Positions 60,037 to 64,000 of a stretch of DNA of 64,000 nt are shown here, in pieces. The translations under genes were made by a program, and so were the position numbers. Origin of the DNA: Idiomarina seosinensis_A (GTDB taxonomy: Bacteria; Pseudomonadota; Gammaproteobacteria; Enterobacterales; Alteromonadaceae); the NCBI RefSeq assembly GCF_044797955.1, contig NZ_CP085211.1, positions 2,294,001-2,358,000 on the forward strand. The letters run 5' to 3'. Under the pieces are notes generated by a model. It saw only the letters and a program-made list of their open reading frames with translations, had not been told where the DNA came from and did no database searches. Numbering within the stretch: position 1 is the stretch's first letter; every line of letters starts with the position of its first letter.

Positions 60037-60100
60037 TGTCAACGGTAATCTAATTTTGACCCACCTAGCGGTAAAGTAAAATTGACCCACCCTTAGCGGT

Positions 60101-60886
60101 TTACTCGTTATTCTGCTGATTGGTTACCGGTACTATTCCGGCCGCTTTCTTCCCTCGTAATCTATAACTGTTTCCGGCAATCTGTACGATGTGCGCATGA
60201 TGCAGTAACCGGTCAAGCAGTGCCGCTGTCAGGGTCTGGTCGTCAGCGAAGGCAGTTGACCATTGTGAGAACGGTAAGTTACTGGTGACAATGACGCTGC
60301 CGTGCTCGTAGCGTTTGGCAATGACATTAAAGAACAGATTCGCTTCTTCTCGGCCGAAGGGTAAATAACCGATTTCATCGATGACCAGTAGCTTGGGTGC
60401 CACAACACTGCGTTTGATGTAGCTTTCGAGCCTGTCCTGCTTTTTTGCAGTAGCGAGCTGCAACATCAAGTCGGCAGCGGTAATAAAGCGCACCTTAATG
60501 CTTTTCTGAATGGCCTGATAGGCGTAACTCAATGCCAGGTGGCTTTTCCCCACACCGCTTGGCCCGAGTAAAACGATGTTCTCTGCCCGCTCGATAAAGG
60601 CCAGACTGGTCAGTTCCTGTAGCTGCTTTTTTGGGGCCCCGGTGGCGAACTTAAAGTCGTAATCCGAGAACGATTTTATGGCCGGTAATCCGGCGAACTT
60701 GAGCAGGGTTTCCCGTGTGCGTTGCTGTCTGGCTTCCAGCTCAACATTCAGCAACTGTTCAAGGAAGTCAGCCAGTGAAGCCTCTTTACCGGCTGCTGTG
60801 TCAGCTATCGCTGACCACTCACTTGCCAGAGTGTTTAACTTCAGTGTGTCACAGGCGCTTTGTATTCGATCCATTTGCAGGTTCAT
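60101..60886 (-). CDS. istB: IS21-family helper ATPase IstB
   Basis: 261 residues. The AAA+ DnaC-like ATPase has Walker A LLGPSGVGKSHLA near residue 107 and Walker B LLVIDEIGYLPFG near 170. IstB regulates target choice and activates the IstA transposase. It overlaps istA by 4 bp, the normal coupling. It appears intact. Confidence 0.95.
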   Translation of the reverse strand: MNLQMDRIQSACDTLKLNTLASEWSAIADTAAGKEASLADFLEQLLNVELEARQQRTRETLLKFAGLPAIKSFSDYDFKFATGAPKKQLQELTSLAFIERAENIVLLGPSGVGKSHLALSYAYQAIQKSIKVRFITAADLMLQLATAKKQDRLESYIKRSVVAPKLLVIDEIGYLPFGREEANLFFNVIAKRYEHGSVIVTSNLPFSQWSTAFADDQTLTAALLDRLLHHAHIVQIAGNSYRLRGKKAAGIVPVTNQQNNE

Positions 60887-61902
60887 GGGCGAGCCCCCAG
60901 TAACTGGTCATAAACGCTTAGCGGATGCTGGAAGCTCTCAACCGGTATCGCGGTTCGTGACGGTATTGGCCGGGTTTTATCGGACAGCGGCCTTGCCGGT
61001 AACGGCGCTAACGCCAGTTGTTCTTTAACCAACAGTACCGCTGGCTTTTGCTTTGTCGTTCCGTGTATTCTCTGATGTGCAATATCTTCGAGCCAGGGAC
61101 CGATCTGAGCGTTGGCCGTTTCAACATCCAATGCCAGCCCAGCTTGCTTCAACGTCGCTGCCAGTGGAGTAATGAAACTGTTTTTCAGGTAACCGTTAAA
61201 CCGTTCGACCTTACCTTTGGTTTTCTCCCGGTAAGGGCGGCAGGCTCTTAGCCTAAAACCATAATCGGACGCCAGTTCAAGCAGGTGCTTATTCCAACGG
61301 TGACGACCTTCACCATACGCGTCGCGCTCAATCATCAGGCACTTGGCATTATCAAACAGCACTTCCTTCGGCACACCACCGAAATAGTGTAGCGCTTCGC
61401 GGATGCCGGTTATCCAGTCTTCCTGCTTTTCGTGGGTGCTGAAACGAACGTACGAGCCACGACTAAAACCCAGGGTTGCGACGAACGCCTTGAGCTTAAA
61501 GCGCCCACGCTTAATGGTGGTAAAATCCACCTGCATTTGCTTTCCCGGAGCGGTTTCAAATCGGATAACCTCCTCTTCGGTCTGAGGCTTAAACTGACGG
61601 ATATAGATTTTTACAATCCCTTCCTTGCCGTCGTAGCCCTGTGTTTCGATTTCACGGAACAAGACAGCGGCCGGTATCCAATAAGGCTTTGCTGCTTCAA
61701 TTCGCTCCCGAAGATAGGGTTTAAAAGGGTCCAATTTTGATGGTCGCTCAGGCCTTGGCCCGTACTTGGGTGTACGGGCAATATCACGCAAATAACTGCG
61801 AACGGTGTTTCGTGCTATGCCGAGTTTGCGGCTGATAGCCCGGATACTGTGACCTTGTTGGTGTAACACATGAATATCCACTAGTGACTCCTGATTTAAC
61901 AT
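60883..61902 (-). CDS. istA: IS21-family transposase IstA
   Basis: 339 residues. Helix-turn-helix IRAISRKLGIARNTVRSYLR at the N-terminus, then the DDE integrase core: Asp in KQMQVDFTTI, Asp in VLFDNAKCLM and Glu in KTKGKVERFNGYLK. It cuts and joins element ends. The frame is intact, so the element may be active. Confidence 0.95.
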   Translation of the reverse strand: MLNQESLVDIHVLHQQGHSIRAISRKLGIARNTVRSYLRDIARTPKYGPRPERPSKLDPFKPYLRERIEAAKPYWIPAAVLFREIETQGYDGKEGIVKIYIRQFKPQTEEEVIRFETAPGKQMQVDFTTIKRGRFKLKAFVATLGFSRGSYVRFSTHEKQEDWITGIREALHYFGGVPKEVLFDNAKCLMIERDAYGEGRHRWNKHLLELASDYGFRLRACRPYREKTKGKVERFNGYLKNSFITPLAATLKQAGLALDVETANAQIGPWLEDIAHQRIHGTTKQKPAVLLVKEQLALAPLPARPLSDKTRPIPSRTAIPVESFQHPLSVYDQLLGARP

Positions 61903-62006
61903 TGCATCTCAACCGCCGTTCTTTTTTTAGACTAGGCGGTCATTGTGCCTCAGGTGGGTCAATTTTAAATTGTCGTTAGTGGGTCACTTTTACATTGCCG
62001 GTGACA

Positions 62007-62257
62007 ATAAGCAAACAGAAAGGTAGTTATCCATACAGAAGAGGTCCATATGCTTTCGGAAAATCGCAGTCGCACTTTTAACTTCATCAAGCGATAATGC
62101 ACGGCCGCGTGATCTCTCCGCACCTCCAGCATCATTCGCGAGCATCGGCCAACCCCATAAATGGGTACTTACCCAAGGTCATTTCACGACGTTTGCCCTG
62201 GACAGGGTAACGATACGACCAGCAAGAATGACCGCTTTTAGGCACTACAAAGTAAGC
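62007..62257 (-). pseudogene. P4-type integrase, decayed N-terminal part
   Basis: On the minus strand YFVVPKSGHSCWSYRYPVQG then KRREMTLGKYPFMGLADARE is the DUF4102 N-terminal domain of P4-type integrases (62135-62257), ended by a stop at 62132. In another frame, RALSLDEVKSATAIFRKHMD and NYLSVCL (to 62007) match the start of the catalytic domain. The segment from there to FTVHDLRRT is missing at the IS junction, so the gene lost an internal part as well as being interrupted. Confidence 0.75.
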
Positions 62258-62276
62258 CCTTTATTTAAAAGGGCTT
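62254..62276. repeat. Perfect 9-bp inverted repeat
   Basis: AAGCCCTTT / AAAGGGCTT with a 5-nt loop lies at the edge of the decayed integrase frame. There is no T-run; its role is unknown. Confidence 0.5.
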
Positions 62277-62977
62277 TGGAAGCATCAGGAAAATATCAGA
62301 CAGCGTAGAGAAAATTATTCGATGTTTTGGATCTGCTTGTTGATTTATTTCTAATTAATTATTAAATCAAATACTTAAAAATTTATCGGCGTGCTTGTTG
62401 AGTAAAACTAACCAAAAGACTCACCATGCAAGTAAAACCCAAGCTTTGTTTATCAGATTCGGTTTTCAAATCGGATACTTTGCACAATCTCCACTCGGCT
62501 CGGACAACAACTGGCGCTCATTTACTTTGATAACGCCACTTCCTTACTATCGAGTCAATTTGGCCTACGGGCATTGCCTCGTTTTGCCAGCCCTTGTCAA
62601 AATCAATAATGATCCACCACAGCCTGTTCGGATAGACCGAAATCGGTGATCGGATTAAACCGAAACGCGTGATCGGGTGGCACCGAAATCATCTCAGCGA
62701 CAATTATCTTGGCCGGTTGTGTGGTTTATGCGACGCTTACGAAAGATACGCAGTAAAGATACCATAAAACCTAGAAATGACCCTTACCCGCCGAAAGACA
62801 TACGACAAATGCGGCGATCCCAATTGTAGAAATTCATTTCAATTGACTCCACTCTTCCCAACCACTGCTGTGAAGGTCTGTGACAGGGATTGCTACAGCC
62901 AACGCGTACAAACCGCGTGAGCTGTTTTCGCCGCTTTAGATCTTAGTTCTAAACGTCTTCTTGCAGTCCAGAGCTTT
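62258..62977. other. 720-nt non-coding stretch with orphan IS-end repeats
   Basis: No coding region is convincing. A short plus-strand frame of 84 codons (62395-62649) has no ribosome-binding site or recognisable motif. The only structure is the direct repeat set at 62636-62690. The rest looks like decayed mobile DNA. Confidence 0.6.
62636..62690. repeat. Orphan IS21-type terminal repeats
   Basis: ACCGAAATCGGTGATCGG (62636), ACCGAAACGCGTGATCGG (62659) and a partial ACCGAAATC (62682) are direct repeats at 23-bp spacing. This matches the multiple binding repeats seen at ends of some IS21-family elements with TGATCGG-type tips. No transposase is attached. Confidence 0.65.
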
Positions 62978-64000
62978 TGTTAATGGCCAACTAAACTGAC
63001 CCACTTTCGGCCATTAATTTTGATCCACTTTTCGTGGCTTCGGCCATATTTTTCTGTACCGTTCTCAGCTCAACTAGCAAAGCGGGGACGGCACGTTGAA
63101 GGAGTGGACAGTGATACACAAAATAAAAGCGATGCACGACAAAGGCCGGGGGCTATCAATTCGTGCAATTAGCCGTGAGTTGGGTATTTCGCGCAACACC
63201 GTGAAAAAATATTTAACGATGGACGTTCAAGGCATCAGCGTCATGATGGAAGATACCTCGCGTGAAAAGTGGCTTGATGCCTATCGTGATTACCTGATTA
63301 ACCAGCTTAAAGATTACCCCAAGTTGTCCGCAGTAAAGCTTATGCGCCGCTTAACCAGAAAGGTTGGTAAATTACCGATCTCTGAGCGCAGCATGCGCCG
63401 TTACGTACAAAATCTAAAAGCAGAGGTTGCTGTCGGTCAGTATCGTTATTATGAACCGATCATCGAAACTGTTCCCGGTGTGCAGTGCCAGGTCGATCCC
63501 GGCGAGCTTCGTGGCGTACTCATAAATGGTAAGCCACACACGGTTTACTTTGTTGCATTTGTGCTCTCATACAGCCGCCTTATGTATGTAGGCCTTTCCT
63601 TGCAGCCCCTGAATACGCAGCGCTTTATTGAGATGCATGACGAAGCGTTTCGCTACTTCGGCGGTGTCACCGAAGAGTGCGTTTACGACCAAACTAAGTT
63701 GGTGGTACTGAGCGAAGAATATCGCGAGCTCAAACTCAATCAACGCTTCGCGCATTATGCCACGGCGGCATCATTCCATATTCATGCTTGTGAGGGCTTT
63801 GATCCGGAGAGCAAAGGTAAGGTTGAAGCAGCAGTTAAATACGTCAAACAAGACTGCCTGTATGGTGAGTCGTTCCGCAGTGAAGCAGAGCTTCGGGCTT
63901 ATACCCTTGATTGGCTGAATGAAGTAGCCAACATCCGAGTGCATGGCACCACCAAAGAGCGGCCGCAGAGCTATTATGACCGCTCGGAGCGGTCATTCAT
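62978..64000 (+). mobile_element. Second IS21-family element, cut by window edge
   Basis: The left end begins near 62978 with TGTTAATGGCCAACTAAACT, followed by TGACCCAC and, 30 bp on, TTTTGATCCAC, the repeated terminal pattern. An istA frame starts at 63111. The end sequence is related to, but distinct from, that of the element at 60037-62006. Its istB and right end lie outside the window. Confidence 0.85.
63111..64000 (+). CDS. istA: IS21-family transposase IstA, 3' end beyond window
   Basis: The start at GTG 63111 has AAGGAG seven bases upstream. 296 codons are visible. Helix-turn-helix LSIRAISRELGISRNTVKKY, then DDE residues: Asp in QCQVDPGELRG, Asp in CVYDQTKLVV and Glu in GKVEAAVKYVK. 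It belongs to a different IstA subgroup from the 339-residue copy at 60883-61902. Confidence 0.93.
   Translation, partial: MIHKIKAMHDKGRGLSIRAISRELGISRNTVKKYLTMDVQGISVMMEDTSREKWLDAYRDYLINQLKDYPKLSAVKLMRRLTRKVGKLPISERSMRRYVQNLKAEVAVGQYRYYEPIIETVPGVQCQVDPGELRGVLINGKPHTVYFVAFVLSYSRLMYVGLSLQPLNTQRFIEMHDEAFRYFGGVTEECVYDQTKLVVLSEEYRELKLNQRFAHYATAASFHIHACEGFDPESKGKVEAAVKYVKQDCLYGESFRSEAELRAYTLDWLNEVANIRVHGTTKERPQSYYDRSERSF

Larger units (their letters stand above)
60037..62006 (-). mobile_element. Complete IS21-family insertion sequence (1970 bp)
   Basis: The ends are inverted: TGTCAACGGTAAT...TTGACCCAC at the left and, read on the other strand, TGTCACCGGCAAT...GTGACCCAC at the right. Each end carries a second GACCCAC copy (near 60090 and 61950), the multiple terminal repeats of IS21 elements. 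istA and istB lie inside and overlap. ATA flanks both ends as a possible 3-4-bp target duplication. It interrupts an integrase gene. Confidence 0.92.

Noticed and set aside
62395..62649. 84-codon plus-strand frame
   Set aside because: No ribosome-binding site, no recognisable motif, and its 3' end runs into IS-end repeats.
59818..64000. Prophage
   Set aside because: Only an integrase remnant and insertion sequences are visible; no structural, lysis or replication phage genes.
1..64000. tRNA, rRNA or plasmid origin
   Set aside because: No cloverleaf, rRNA signature, iteron set or replication initiator gene was recognised on reading both strands.

Overview
The window looks like a chromosome segment of a marine gammaproteobacterium in or near the Alteromonadales, probably Idiomarina-like. 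This rests on gene content and order (ubiD-fre, trxA/rho, rhlB-gppA, ubiE-ubiJ-ubiB-tatABCD, gmk-rpoZ-spoT), TonB receptors, and Na+-coupled and osmolyte transporters. No rRNA, tRNA or CRISPR array was seen. The genus is inference; the class is well supported.

Positions 1-48,230 are mostly core genome. A TPP riboswitch precedes a TonB receptor that runs off the left edge. Then come fre, ubiD, rho, trxA, rhlB and a short Ppx/GppA. A long minus-strand run follows: ubiE-ubiJ-ubiB-tatA-tatB-tatC-tatD-diguanylate cyclase-hemB, with ubiquinone synthesis, Tat export and heme synthesis genes nearly end to end. Next are recG, a GNAT-nitrilase fusion, nhaC, ridA, spoT, rpoZ and gmk. From 25 to 48 kb there are transporters (two MFS, BCCT, SLC13-type, cation exchanger), a Fur-box-linked FecA-type receptor, several hydrolases, a CZB-type chemoreceptor paired with a diguanylate cyclase, upp, a YkoF-like protein, a parvulin, an SDR, a UbiA-type prenyltransferase and a DUF885 lipoprotein.

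Positions 48,700-57,600 hold the most unusual content: a nine-gene pilus-like secretion locus. It encodes five tandem paralogous secreted subunits, a periplasmic chaperone-like protein whose Ig fold carries a long acidic Pro-rich insert, a roughly 1034-residue usher-like outer-membrane protein that ends in an OmpA peptidoglycan-binding domain, a divergent minor subunit, and a sixth paralogous subunit. Subunit ends resemble alpha (CS1/CFA-I class) pilins. The first four subunit genes are each followed by a hairpin, whereas the fifth subunit and the assembly genes are packed tightly or overlap. This suggests graded expression. Two subunit genes share an identical 116-nt 5' block, a sign of recent duplication or conversion. 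Short relics of an IS3-type transposase lie on both sides, so the locus may have been acquired.

Positions 57,600-64,000 are a mobile-element graveyard: an istA fragment, a HigB/HigA-type toxin-antitoxin pair with a 17-bp palindromic operator, a P4-type integrase broken by a complete 1.97-kb IS21-family element, orphan IS21-type end repeats, and a second IS21-family element running off the right edge.
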